From positions 8,976,371 to 9,040,370 of the forward strand of contig BSYO01000026.1 in NCBI GenBank assembly GCA_033239525.1: DNA of 64,000 nt, written 5' to 3'. Shown here piece after piece: positions 36,190 to 49,300 of this stretch. The position numbers and the translations under genes were made by a program. This DNA is from Nepenthes gracilis. Taxonomy: Eukaryota > Streptophyta > Magnoliopsida > Caryophyllales > Nepenthaceae. The notes beneath the pieces are model-generated. The model saw only the letters and a list, made by a program, of their open reading frames with translations, had not been told where the DNA came from and did not search any database. Within the stretch, counting starts at the first letter, position 1. Each line of letters starts with the position of its first letter.

Positions 36190-37590
36190 GCACTAGGCAA
36201 GTCTCGCACAACCCCAGTGCAAGCACGCCTGTTCGGCAGCCTCCTTCCTCTCGCTCTCCAAGGCCTCACTAACTAGAGGTTCGACGGCGAACCCCTCAGA
36301 TGCGCCAGCCTCCGCGATAGGTTTAGGCTCCGCAATGGGGGGTGCCAATGACTCCATGACTGGCGCATCGACAACCTCCGAAGCATCCACAGGCGCAGCA
36401 TCAAGCTCAAGGTCAACTACTTCAACAAGCTCAACAACACCGACTACCACTTCCTCGATGCCTGCGGCAACTTCCTCCACCATGGGTGCAGCTGGCTAGT
36501 CGCCATGGGAGGGTCCCGCATCAACGTTAAAAAAGGAACTCATCGCAGACTCCTCAGCCAGTGGATGGCCAGCGAAGGGAACACCGTACTCCGCCAAAGC
36601 AATATCAGGAATCGATGAAAGCTCAACAGCTCCCTCCAGCAGCTATGGCTTTAGCTCCTGCGGTGCGGCAGTGGTTCTAGCGGGTGTTAGCAGAGCAAAC
36701 CCAGAGGACTGGCCCGATGCGGCTGGCAAAATTAGGACCCTCTTGCTCGAAGTGCCTCCTGCCCGCCTAAGCCTCTTCAGTGCCACCATATCTACGCCAG
36801 AGGAGGACTCTGATGACAATGACGATCCGCTCTGCTTGGGTAGCTCTCTGGAAGGCTCTCAAATGACCAAAGCTCAGGCCTTCCTCTTCTGGGCGACAGT
36901 CACCACCTCACTACCCGTCGGCTCCCACTTGACAACCATGAAAACCTCTGGGGTTAGGTAATACCCCTAGGTGCAAAATGTCTAGATCACTGCCTAAATA
37001 TAATCAATTAACATCTTCTCCTCCTTCTCTTCCTCCTCACTCACCCTCTGCGTGAAGAAATCGCTCACGAAGCCCCACCCGTTGGGGATATACCACTCAA
37101 GAGGAGCCACCAAGAAGAAAAAGCGGTCCTTCTACTTCTTCGTGGAATTGAGGTTTGTCCCATGAAAGTGAAAGCCGGACAGGTGAGACATAAAAATCCA
37201 GTCATCTGACTGGTTGAAACGAAAGATCACTTTCATTGAGCGTGGGCGAAACACGTAAGCCTGGAGATGAACAAAAATGGATAGGGATACCATATAACGC
37301 AAACGTTGGGATGAAACCATGCCAAAGGAACGCCCAACTCCGAAAAGATCCTATACAAGTCCAACGCCACCGGGAAAGCAAAGCCCACCCTTTAGGTGAG
37401 ACTCATAGATAGTAATGAAGCCCTCAGAAGGCGTATTCGCTCTGCCCTCCTCACCAAGATGGCGGTGGGTCAAGTCACTGGGAATGTGGTACTTAACCAG
37501 TAAAGCTGCAACGGCGCTTGCCGAAAGGATCGACTTGATCTCACCAACTCTCTAACAAATTGTGAGAGAAGCAAAACTCTTCTTCGCCAT
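36190..37590 (-). pseudogene. Antisense accessory ORF of element 1 (putative gypsy type transposon domain)
   Basis: On the strand opposite to gag-pol, an ATG at 37,590 opens MAKKSFASLT and, with in-frame stops, continues LLVKYHIPSDLT, EEGRANTPSEGFITIYESHLKGG, then in a shifted frame QRLRYMVSLSIFVHLQ, and DRFFFLVAPLEW. A Glu/Val/Ala-rich acidic tail lies at 36,193-36,483. This is the accessory domain found antisense between integrase and the 3' LTR in Tat-group elements; its function is unknown. The same protein family is read at 52,536-54,268 in element 2 and at 1445-1730. Broken here by stops and frameshifts. Confidence 0.75.
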
Positions 37591-40276
37591 TGATGCAAGA
37601 AGCAAGAGAACGCAAAGTGTAAATGGTGTCGGAAACGTTGTTTAAATAGGCAGCGCAGAAGGATCTCAAGCGGCATCATGCGCGGAAAACTCAAAGATCG
37701 CCCCTAATGATGGATGTGATACGCATTCCTTCAACAAGGCACAACTCATCAATCTGAGGCAACCCATCATGGTGCCTGACAATCACCCACTCAACTCACG
37801 CCGCAACTGTTTGCAGAATCCCAACCATCACACCAAGCAATTAATGCGAAGATATCAGTAATCAGGGATGATGACAACGGAAGCTTGTCCAACTTCTAGG
37901 CCAAAAGCGCAACGCACAACATTCAAAAGCAACATGCTATAACAAAGAAATTGCTTTATTAAAAAGGAATTTTACTAATAAAGTTTCTTTATAGATAAGG
38001 CCAATCAGCGGCCGCAAAATGCAATAATGCTATCTACGCCGATCAGGCTCAGGAGGATCCGAAGCCAGGAACTCAGTTAGCTCCGATCGCGTCCAAGCAC
38101 CCACGTTTTGAGAATCCAGGAGGCCCATAGGAAAGTCGGGCGCCACCAGAGAATCTATCCTCCAGCTCAATCGAATCCCTTCTTGAAACCGTCCCTCCAG
38201 TATTGGAGCCAATTCTTCCGGTGGATCCTCGACCTCAGCTCGGCCTCCAAAAGTCACTCCTGGCACCGCTCAAGCTCCCCGTGAAGAGTCGTAATCCGAC
38301 CTTGAGCTTATGTATTGACGTTGGCCAGCCGCGACGACCTTGCCTCTTACTCCGACAAGGCTTGTTTGAAGTAAGCCGCGCGTGTTGGACTCTATTCAAC
38401 GTCAACGATGGCGGCCTACACCTACTCTCAACCTCCTCAACTGCTCACTGGGTGTGGTGGATCAATCGACCGACCTCCTCATGCCCCCAACACCAAGAGG
38501 AAATGGAAGCCCCTTTATATTCAAAGCCTAGTGATGCTCTCAAGAACATCACTGGTCCAAGGACCGACAGCTCCGAGTGGCAACCTTTTGCCACCACTGT
38601 GGCAAAATCCACCTCGTCGTGACCTCTTGGCCTATGTTCCTCCCATCTGGCTTAGATTTTGAGGAGGACAATCCCACTGGCTAGCCTAGCGGCCCTTGAG
38701 CAAAATTGTGCATCTCATCAACCATCATAGTGATTGCAACTGAAAGAAAGAGAGAATGGTTGCAGGCTTAGGGTTCACATCCCACAACAACAAACGAGTG
38801 CTCAAAATGAAGAGGGAACTTTAGCATTTAAATAGCCAAAGCCCCCTGAAGGAAGCGGCATCATTTAACAAACACAAGGCTCATCATCGTCCAACAAAAT
38901 CCATCCATGTGGTGACACCCTGAAGCACCATGCCTTTTCAAGAAGGAATGATGACGACGTGACGGCTCTATGGTTCCCTAGCGCATTAAATGCGCAAACA
39001 CTAATTGATAGACACGGCCTCCGCCAACGACATTCAGTTACCTGAGAAAGGATGCGAGAGGCACAACCCAACCAAACAGCTCCCATCATGCCTCCCAGCG
39101 ATAGTCCAAATACGGACTTGAGGGATGAACGCTAGCAGGGACAGCCGCAAGTCACTGAGCACTCAAAATGGACAAGTGATCAAGCATGTATGGCGGAAAA
39201 GGGCCCTTCAACCCTTGAGTCATATTGAATAGCAATAAAGAGAAAATTCAATGGCACAAGATATAAAGGCAAATATCCACGCTCTTATTCATTGAAGTAT
39301 TTTTACAAAGTATAAAGCTTGCACCAACGTAAGTATAAAAAAAAAAACAAAAGTGAAGCAAAATACAATGAGCAGAAAAAGACGGCACCCGCCGAGAAGG
39401 CTCGGTCCGGAGTAGGATTGTGACATCATGAGGAGTCCCTTCATTTTGGTCACATCAACCTCGGTGCCAATTCCCCCCCCGGCGGGGTGAATTGGATGGC
39501 AATCCCTCATTGCCGACAAGACAAACTCTGCCACGGCAAGAGAAAGGCCTCCGTCCGAGGTCGACCGCCGAAACCACGACGCGCCGGATGCACACCCAAT
39601 GGAACCTCAAAATACACCTCCTCCATCCAAGCTCGAAGGACAACAAGCCACAGAAAGAGCGGGAGGTAGAACACTTCCGGAGATCAGAGACTCAGAATCA
39701 GGATTCTGGCCCCCCAACGCTCCTCTAGCAGTTGAACACTCTGGCCAGGCGGAGAGAAGGCACACAATGATTACAAAGTGGCCAAGCCACCCTCATTACA
39801 ATGAGGAAACATCCGCAAGAAGAGCGCGATGGCAGGCTTCAAAAGCGGCTATAAGTCTCCTGCAGATCCATCCGATTACCGTGCAGAACTCCATGGAGTG
39901 TGGGACAAGCCAAAGTCCCCACATTGCTTCGCAGATGAAAATATGAGCTTGGGTCCCCAAAGAGTGAGAACCCCCAATTCATAGCCACGTAGAAGGCCCA
40001 TCGAGCTCCCAAAGGGGCACTCCACCCAAAGATCATCAATCAAAAAATAGGAAACCCATCAATTCGGGCCGATTCCCAGGCCATGAATCTTTCCAAATAG
40101 AGCACTAAATCTCTGCAACACCTCTAGAAAACTGCATGTTTGCACAGGGAAGAAACGTTGGCCGTAGGAGCTAAAGGCTAACGAGTCTCGAGAAGGCATA
40201 CGTGAGCTAGCAGTGAGACCCATCTTCTGACATACCAGGGTCAAGCAATAGGTCGTCCCCAGGCATCGGGAGCCAG
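37591..40276. other. 3' non-coding part of element 1
   Basis: This stretch lies between the antisense ORF start and the 3' LTR. ORFs of 60-140 codons on both strands overlap one another and resemble nothing I know. A G/C hairpin with 11-12-nt arms (CCAATTCCCCC against GGGGTGAATTGG) lies at 39,467-39,495. No clear polypurine tract is seen before 40,277; the best candidate is GCATCGGGAG at about 40,263. Confidence 0.4.
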
Positions 40277-41208
40277 TAATAAGTCCAATATAGATCTGGA
40301 CCGAAACCAGTAAGGCCCAACTGATAACAACGTAAAAGCCCAACTAGCTGGCAAAGCCCAACCAGCGACGGATCCCGAAGATATGGAGCAAGGCCCACTA
40401 GACGCCTCTAACGTACGCCTAATCATCTTCACCTGCGCCTTTCCCAAAGTGGCTGTAAACTAGCAAAGCAGGAGGCACCGGCTCAAAGAATGCCAGCCAA
40501 TGGGAGATAGGGTCAACCCTGACAAACCGTGGCACCTGCCATCCTAGCAGCAATTCGACCAATCCCTGAAAAGTTAAATGGGCCCGTGTCAACCACGCCT
40601 GGCAACGGTCTCCGCCGCACCACAAGGCGACAATTGACATCATTGGCCACCGCCAGTGCTAAGCGACCAGCGAATCTAGGCAAGCCACCTATCAGAGGTT
40701 CCTGCACCCAAAAGTCTCCTCCACGGAGCTTACAAATATCTTCTCCCTCAATAGAGAGAGGGATCCCCATTTTGGACAACTTAATTGGTGGCTTAAGATC
40801 TAAAATCGATCCTAATACCCTATAACGAGGAAAAAGAACTAGCTCTCTTCCCTCAAAAACTACCGTATCAATCCGGTGACCTTAGTAAGCCACTCTCAGC
40901 AATACACAAGAGGAGCACAAGCCTCCTCCAAACGCCACACACACCCCTTGCATACTAACATACGTGCATTTTCCAACACGTTTACATTCCTCTTATATCT
41001 TTCCGTTCTCTAGAAAATATTTCTAACTTGAATATCGGAATATTTACGGTGGGAGAACATCCCGCCGTCCTCTGACCTCTTGTTCGTAATTTGTGGTACA
41101 TAGGATCCAGGTTAAAAGATACAAAGACCAAACCCGTTCGTGATCCACCTAAGACGAAAATTTAAAAGCTCCCTAATTCACACAAAACTCAGACCTAAAA
41201 ACACATCA
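40277..41208 (+). repeat. 3' LTR of element 1
   Basis: Starts TAATAAGTCC where the 5' LTR has TGATGAATCC (the TG end has mutated to TA) and ends ACACATCA. It is followed at once by CCTTT, the right target duplication. Confidence 0.88.
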
Positions 41209-41213
41209 CCTTT
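41209..41213. repeat. Target-site duplication CCTTT, right
   Basis: Matches 28,009-28,013 exactly. Confidence 0.85.
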
Positions 41214-42011
41214 CATTTGGCAAGTATTTTCAACTAACGTACCAAGCATATTTCTAAAATAAAATGGAGGCAACTTTCCCTATTAAAAGGACAAAGTCAT
41301 CTTGTGCAATGACTGTTCTTTGCTAGGTGTGAACCGCGTTTTTTTTTAATGGCATGGCTAGAGACCAAAAGAGTTAAAAAAAAAAAGGAAAGAAAGGAAA
41401 AACAAAAACTAGGGTAATATATAATGGTAAATCAGAAGCCGACTGTTGTACTTTCATATGGGGGAGATGTTATGGGCCTTCTGCTTTTTTCTTTTCTCTT
41501 TTTCTCTTCCCCTATTTTTCTTATTTTTTCTATTTTCTATTTTTATTCCCCATTTCCCCCTTGATTTTTTTTTTTTTGTTTTGACTTTTTTAATTAAATT
41601 TCAACCAATTCAGTTAGACTTTTACTATAAATGTAAAGACCCGTTTGCATATCGGGAAAGGAAGAAAGATATTCTCCTGCTTTGCTTCTCGATTCTTTTT
41701 CCTCCTCCTCTCTCTATCTCTCTCTTACAAGTCTTCTGACTCTCTACAGCTCCCTCCCCCTCTTTCTCCTATCCTTCTCTGTCATTTCTCTCCCTCTCTC
41801 TACAGGCAGAGGGCCTGATCTCCCCTCCCCCGTCTTCTTCTCAGTTTTAGTTTTCTCACTTCATTTGCAGGAGCTGCTGCAGATTGTGCACGCAACAGGA
41901 GGGATCAGTGGTAGATATTTTACTACCACAGCAAAACAAAGACTTCTCTGTAAATAATCTCTCTGAAAAAATTTGGAGCTTCACTCCACTTGTGGATCTC
42001 GACTTCCACAT
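41214..42011 (+). other. CT-rich, promoter-like intergenic stretch
   Basis: A TATA-like word (CTATAAATG, about 41,625) precedes a long pyrimidine-rich tract with CTCTCTCT at about 41,690-41,810, the look of a plant 5' leader. No downstream coding exon on the plus strand is recognised, because the following 4 kb is a minus-strand LINE. It may be the stranded promoter of a gene interrupted by the LINE, or simply LINE 3' flank. Frames of 91-97 codons here are low-complexity Ser/Leu/Phe readings of the CT tract. Confidence 0.3.
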
Positions 42012-45000
42012 TCATACCCAGACTTGCAAGTGACTCAGCCACCATATGATTTTTTTATGTGAATGGTTGATCTTACAACTTCTGATTTTAGAGATGATAC
42101 TTTGGCATTCCACGATGACGTACTGGTGCGGCTTACAGTTCCTGGCCGGCTGGTTATTTTCTAAGTAGAGAGCAACAAATCCTATTCGACAATGATAGTC
42201 TCTAGCTCCTTCTGAGCAAATCTGTGGCCCCATGGGGATAGTTTTGATTTCCGCCAGAAGAATGCCTGATTCCCTTGATACAGCCCGAGAACTCGAATAT
42301 TCATTTTCCTTCTTTATTTCTTCCCAGCCCACCTATTCTCAATCTCAATCCCAGCATCCACATTGATTTTTATCCATCAGCTCAGGGGCCTATCCAGGAG
42401 TAAATTCTTAGAGGATCATGAATGGTCTGAAGAAGAGATCTGTGCGAATTAGTCGATTTCAAGAGCATTGCAATTGCTACAACATTTTCCTGCTGGGTGA
42501 TCTTCTTCCACGAATTCCTCATAGGTGCTACAGTGTTTCTTTGGGTCCGCAACAACCAAAAATTAGCCAAGACGAGATAAGAATCGATAACATTAACTTG
42601 TTCTAGGAGGTTCTACCAGATCCAACGATTGAGGGGCATGGCATGAACATCGGAGCCGAATCTTCTTCCCAGAATCTCTTTCCACAGGTAGCATGCCTTT
42701 GTGCAGTCCCTCAAAACATAGGCAGTCGTCTCAGTTTCATTATACTAGGGGCAATTATGAATATCAGACATCCTTCTATGCCCCTTCTGACCATCCGTGA
42801 GAAATTTGTTTTTCCACACAAGCCAGATGAAGTAGTAGTATACCGGTGGAAATTTGATTCTCTAAATTCTCAACCACCACCCGTTCTCATTATTGTCATT
42901 TTTCCTAAAGATGTCATATCAGACTTGACATTGCACAACCCAACGCTACTTCCCCAAATCATCTTATCATCCGTGCTGCTTCTGTTCTAACAAGAAAAAG
43001 CCTTCAAACTTAGGCAAGCATTGTCCTAAAAGTGGGTCATTTTTCTAGAATTGCTTTAAGGCCCCATATCCACACCAGGGAAGGCGTGAAGTTCAATCTT
43101 TTTGTAGTTGATGCTCTCACCCAAAACTTAAAAAAATAGTCCAGGATGCATACAATCAGTTGGATTTGGTTTCTACTGACTTGGGAGAAAAAGAGGATGT
43201 CATTTACAAAGAGAAGATGCGAAAAAATCAGGCCCTTCCATTTACACTCGATCATGTGGGATAGGAGTTCAATGCAGATAAGGAACAGATACGACAAGAG
43301 CAAATCACCCTATCAAAGTTCACATAAAGGAGGAAACGTATCTGTAACTTCACCGTTGAACAGGACTACGAAGGATGTGCCAGAAATACATTTGATGATG
43401 AGGTCAATGAGATTCCTGGATAGACTGAGACTTCTAAACGTATCCAACATGAATTCCCAACAAATTTTGTCAAAGGCTTTGGTGATATCAATTTTAATGG
43501 CGAGCCCCACATTTCTACCCTTAGCTTTCTCAAGCCAGTGAGCAATTTCCTGAGCTACAATGTTGTCGTCATGGGCGGTCCTACCAGGGAGGAAACTTGC
43601 TTAGACTGGGCTAATAATCTGGCTAAGAATGAATCTCAGTTGTTGAACGATTAGCTTTTGTAAGAACCTTAGGCGTCACAATACAAAGGTAGATAGGCCT
43701 GTACTTACCAAGGGATTCTAGAATCAGACCTCTGGTTATGAGAACAATGAACGTATGGTTTAAACCCTCAAACAAGTGATGGCCCTGGAACACATCAATG
43801 AGGTTAAGGAGATCATTCTTGATGATTTTTCAAGAATTTTGAAAGAAAACCGCATAGAAACCATCCAGCCCTGAAGACATGAGAGGTTTCATGGAAAAAA
43901 GAGTCATCCGAAGTTCTTTTGAACCTTCGACTTTACGAACTTAGAGGAAGGGGAAGACAAGTCTACTCAAGAATACACTACTTTGGAAAGCACCGCAGTT
44001 TACTGAGCTTGGATGCGTTAACATCAGGCCACAGATTAGGAAGGAGGGAGGTATTGTTCAGAGGTTGGGTGTTGAAGATACTGCTGAAGTAATCCAGCTA
44101 CCATAAATTCAAGTCCTCACTCCCTGTGTGCAATTCACCCTCCTCGTCCTCGAGGGCTCTGATTTTGTTCCTCTTTCGAGAAATAGTGGCCAAATGAAAG
44201 AACTTTGTGTTCTTGTCTCTAAGGTTGATCTAGTCCACTCTAAACTTCTGTGACCAAAATATCTCCTCCCTCCCAAGAATATCCTTGTACTTAAACAAAA
44301 TATCTTCCTAAATTCTCCTAAGCCTACTGGAATCCACCGGGCAAAAAGCCTCTTAGGCCCCCTGGATGCATTTGTGCAACCTTTCTTCTCAGGGAAAATG
44401 TTGCCAAAGTAGAGTTTGCTCCAGGACTTCAGATGAACAACAAAGGAATTGAGCTTGTTGGAGGTTGAACCATTCAAACCCTCCCAGGTCCCTTTGACCA
44501 TATCCTACTTCAGGAGATTGAACCACAACTTCAAATCTGAATGGCCAGGAGGAAGAGGGGGATTGGAAGAACATCAATATCAAGACAAATGGAGCCATAG
44601 TTAGATGAGACTCTAGAAAGGTTGGAGACCTCAGCTCTCTGAAATTTGACACTCCAAGCTTCATTGGCAAGCACTCTATCCAGGCACTTTCGAACAGAAG
44701 TCAGAGGGTTCCCCATGTTCCACCAGGTAAGTTTGGGCCCTCAATAGCACAGGTTAACCAAACTGCAGCCTAAAACCCGGTTTTGGAATTGGAGACATCT
44801 ATTAAGATTAGACGGCTTCCTACCTTGCTTCTCCTTCTTCAGATAAAAGGATGTCGTTAAAGACTCCAACAGTGAACCAAGGGATGGTAATGGTGCTAGA
44901 TAGGGCAGGCAATTCACCCCAAAGGGCCCTGCTGCAGAAGATGCTTGGAGCTGGCGTACATCAGAGCATCCACTCAGCTTTGCCAACACTATCAGGGATG

Positions 45001-45850
45001 CAAATGTGAATCACTTGATCCAGGTCAGCAATAACCTCTACATCCACAGCCACTAGATTCCAGGGGGCCCAAATACCTCCCGAAAAGCCTCTAGCTTCAC
45101 TGATCGTCGAGCCATCGACACCCAGCCTGCTGAGAAATTTTGTTGCTTTCTTACCACTAATACGAGGCTCAAAGATGGCACAGATATCAGGGTTCTGTGC
45201 TTTCTTGATGCTTTCATCCATGAACTAACTCCTGATGTCCTTTCTGGCTGCACCCCGGCAATTCAAGTGACAATCCTCATTAACAACTTTGAAATAGTGA
45301 CAGGCAGGCTACCTCTTCCATGTCATCTTCCTTCTTGGTATCAGAATTCCCAGTAGCAGCCCCACTCGGGATGTTTAGATCAGTTTCTTCGCTAGAGTCC
45401 ATGGGGTCACAATTGTAGAACTCATTCGTGCACAGGTCTTGGTCAAGGTTGATAGTAACAGGTCCATTGGTTTGGCAGGAAAAGGATCAGATGTTGTGCT
45501 AACAGGTTTAGGAGCAGGGTTTAGAGTGGATTTTGGATGGGGAGGGCACGTCTGGGATTGAAGACCATCATCTTTACTGCTGGAAGGGGATTTATGAGGA
45601 GGTGGTATGTTTGAAATATCATGGAGGACCCATGGCTTGGCATGAGAAGACTTAGGGATGCGATCAACGTGGAAAGCTTTGGTGTGATCACTACTCTGGT
45701 TAGGCTTGTGAAGAGCTGGGAGTGGTCTAGATGATGATAGTTTATCAGATTCGGATAGCTGGTTTGGTGCAGAAGCTTGAACTGTTTGGGAAACCTATAT
45801 TGATCATTCTCCCTCCACGGGCCACTTTATGAGCTCCTCATCTAGCTAGA
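42012..45850 (-). mobile_element. L1-type LINE (non-LTR retrotransposon), inactive
   Basis: Read on the minus strand from right to left: a Pro/Ser-rich ORF1 tail (HAKPWVLHDIS at about 45,620); the start of ORF2 (LNCRGAARKD at about 45,260); an endonuclease region (AIFEPRISGKKA, WNLVAVDVEV; 45,221-44,961); a linker; RT (IDITKAFDKICWEF at about 43,490; SGTSFVVLFNG); the RT active-site strand at about 43,215, reading FVND instead of FADD; and an RNase H-like tail (LAEIKTIPMGPQICSEG, 42,332-42,012). Many stops and frameshifts. The 5' border near 45,850 and the 3' end are approximate; I found no target duplication or long poly-A tail. Confidence 0.85.
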
Positions 45851-46385
45851 GAAACCCTAACATCATCAAAGACATTTAAAAGTCATGAAATCATCGATAA
45901 CAATCCTGAAATCTAGAAGAAAAAAAAAAACTCAAATTTCCCATAATCAAGGCATCACAGAAACTGCTCGAATCTACTGCAACTAGAATCTCCCTTGAAC
46001 CCAGGCCTCTTGACTCCACAGCAGTGCTCGTCATGGCCTTCTCCAAATATGATAGTAACTAATAATGTTTATAATCATAGGAGAAAGCACGTAACCTACC
46101 AACATTTGAGTCAAAGAAAAACCATCAAAAAGTTGGTATCAGAGGCTTGAAAGCGGGTACAAACTTTAGTGTTCCACCAACCAATTATAATGCAATATGA
46201 GCATGATGTGGATGATTGAATATCAAATGCAATGGTTCAAATCTGAAACACCTTATATACTTTCAATTGCAATTAAATGGTGTTTTGGTTGTTGGATTTT
46301 CGGATGCTGGCTTTTGATTGTTCTGTCTTGGTCAAGTCAGAATCTTCTACTCATTCGATGTCGATGCAGCAAATTGGCTAACAGT
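45851..46385. other. RER1 3' flank
   Basis: Between the LINE and the RER1 stop codon. It should contain the RER1 3'UTR on the minus strand. The 101-codon plus frame from 46,197 overlaps RER1 exons antisense and is not a gene. Confidence 0.4.
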
Positions 46386-49300
46386 TCAGTCAGCACGAGG
46401 GCCATTGCTGCTACCTTTAGACTTCTTCCCTCCATATTTCTGCCAGAAAGAAGGAGAAAAAGTTATAAAAGAAAATTGAACAGAAAGTTTTCATCACAGT
46501 GAAAAAGGAAAGGAGCTCACCTGCTTTCCAATGCTGAAAGGAAGGTATCTGTGCTTCACCATATGGGCAATTTGGCGCTTCATTGTGAGAATGAATAGCA
46601 CAAACCAGTAACAAAGTAGTATTGGCCAAAACACGGGAACATCAAATGCAGAAAAAAAAGTCATCACGAATGCTATACAGACTGCCTTGGTTACAGAGTA
46701 CCTGAAGTCAACGTTGTAGACATGAAAGTGTTAAACTCCAGATCCATAGAATTACTATTATTTCTTCTAGAAGTAAAGATATAAGCAGAAACTATGTAGC
46801 AGTACAGTTCTCTCAATTTTAAAAACTTGATATGAATTGAAAATCAAATTTTCTGAGTATAACATTTTACCCTTTGAGGTAAAGAATAGTTTTTCAAAGT
46901 AACACCAAATGGGCATAAGCAATAAGAAGAAAAGGTACAAGTTATGCTCTCAGCTAACAGCAATATGATTTTCCAAGGAACTAGGGAACCTCAGACTGAG
47001 ACCACCTTTCAAGCAGAAAATGTATTTATGTCACAAGTTAGAAGGCAGATCAACACAATATAAATGGGAGAAAGAGCACCTAATATAGATTGGGTGTGGC
47101 AACTAAAAACCAATTAGTACACCAATGAAAAAGAGTGACTTGATTGAAACTAGATGTAAAAAAAGGAAGGGTTAGCCTTAGAGATATTTGGCCCAATGTG
47201 TGGATACTTAATGTGAGGATGTTTGACCCAAGTAAAGCAAAATAGCAAACATATACTGGGACAAATTGCGATTTTGTGGCGGTATTAAAAAATATTTATC
47301 ACAATATCAAGAAATATCAGTATCAGGGGCCAACATTCTGCATCTCAACAACATTTAATTCAATGCAATAGAAGGACTCAGGCGATTTATTGTGTCATTG
47401 TAGCACCAGGAGAGCACCCACTAATCCCCTTGAAAAAAGTGTTGATGTCTCCAAAGGCCAAATGCCAACACAAGGCTGGCTATAACACAACAGCATCTAC
47501 ACCTTCACACAAGCACTGTTTGGGCATTTAGCTCAACAACCAGAGTGAAATAGCAGCTTTTTCGACTTACTAAATAGCAACTCTTTCTAGTAGCCGGCAC
47601 ATCTTGTAGCATACTAGATAGCTTGTTCAAGGCTATCTGTGAAGGATCTCTCCTTCTTGACAAAACACCACAGAGTTACTTAAACAGCTCTTTCATTCTC
47701 AAAATCATGAATATATCCACTAGGGTTTTCAAGTCCTCAATGTAAGTGTATCAAAAATCGTCAATTTGAACCAAGATTTGACACCGTGATCGGAACTTTT
47801 TCAAGGCACACGTGATTGTTGATTTGGGCATTCAGCTGATGCATTTGTTTGATGTGTTCCGTTCATTGCTTGCACATGGGAGATTGTAAAGCATTAATCA
47901 CTATCCATGGAAATTGTGAAGCAAATATGATGACTTGATGACAAAAGTAATACCTTGAATCAAAGGCAAAAGTCTTTGGATGTGACCAATGTGTCTTAGA
48001 AACCCATATATAATTTATTAAGAGGAATAATTCTTGTATCTACTTAAAGGAATGAATGCATTGCCTGAATACATTCACACACTAGCTAAGTGAGTCAAGC
48101 CATTCGTCCTATTACTCAAACTAGTGAAGCGAAGGATTGGATTGAAGAGAGTTTCTTCAAGTTCTTTTGTCTCTTAGGAAATTGGATTGGAGCGATTCCA
48201 CCACTTATACTATTTTGACATTTAGTTAAGACCATCATTGTCCTTTTGCCTATAGACGTAGCTCTCATTTCAAGATTCGAGACTGAACCACATGAATTCA
48301 TTGTCTCAAGTGTTTGATCTATTGTTGTTATTCCATTGTTACTCGCAACAATTGCCACATAGTAATATCATCCTGAATTCTGTCACAAAGAAATTGACAA
48401 CAGACACAAACACTCACATGAACTGACTGAGGCATTCCATGGCCAAGAGAAAAAAAGTGAGAAACTAAAGAAGGGAACAGTATCACGAGTATTCCCAAGT
48501 CTGACTTTCTTCTAATTCTATTATAAAGCTTAACTGATTCCAATTCTATTATCACCTTTTATTTTAGAATCAATTTTAATCTATACTAAATTTTTCTTTC
48601 ACGTATCATGTGAAAAACTCCAAAATTGATCTTCATTTAGAAGTTCTTACACTCCAAAATTTTTTAGATTTTTTTTGCATCCATACAGGTCAACATATTG
48701 CAATTTGACTTAATTTTTTAGCATAGAAGAAAATTAATGCTAAAACAAAAGTAGAAACATAATTGTGAAAGGTAAAAGTTGATGAATGGAATTTAGAGAA
48801 GATGAAATAAACAGTGCTACAAAAGTAATGTATTTTTCATAGCACACCTTATCCTATCTGCTTAACCTTTTTTTCCCTCTCAGATGGTTGTGACAGAATC
48901 ATGTACTACTATTAAAATTAATCCTTCGTAACATAATCATATTGAGCTATATATGTTCACTGTTTTGCAATGCACATCAAGAAAAGGGTTTAGCCCCTTT
49001 TTTCAGTTGCAAATAGCATTTTCTTTCCCAACAAGAACCATCAAAATGAGATATATTAATCCACTAGGTCAGAGCAAGATTGCAGCAACGGCATAAGTTT
49101 TCAGTTCTGAATAAAAATTTCCATGGTTATTGACCATTATCATCTAACTGCTTCCGCAATTAAAAAAAAAAAAAAGATTTCTACACTGCAATCTCTCAAC
49201 TCCAAACGGCATTGAAATAACAATACCACGTACAAAACTTGCAAACTTAGGCATCTAATATAGTACAAGAGCTTACAGTAAATATTCAAGACACAATTGA

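Larger units (their letters stand above)
28014..41208 (+). mobile_element. Tat-type Ty3/gypsy LTR retrotransposon, 13.2 kb, decayed (element 1)
   Basis: The element has LTRs of about 930 bp, a primer-binding-type sequence right after the 5' LTR (TGGCGCCATCTGTGGG), gag with a CCHC-like knuckle, protease, RT, RNase H and integrase on the plus strand, a tandem-repeat zone, and an antisense accessory ORF before the 3' LTR. Integrase follows RT/RNase H, the gypsy order; the accessory ORF and the gag/RT motifs point to the Tat group. Gag and pol carry many stops and frameshifts, and the LTRs differ at roughly one position in six over the first ~140 aligned bases (counted by eye, mostly transitions), so the insertion is old. 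Matching 5-bp flanks show it is one intact insertion. Confidence 0.9.

Noticed and set aside
41446..41957. Ser/Leu/Phe-rich ORFs of 91-97 codons
   Set aside because: Low-complexity translations of a CT-rich tract.
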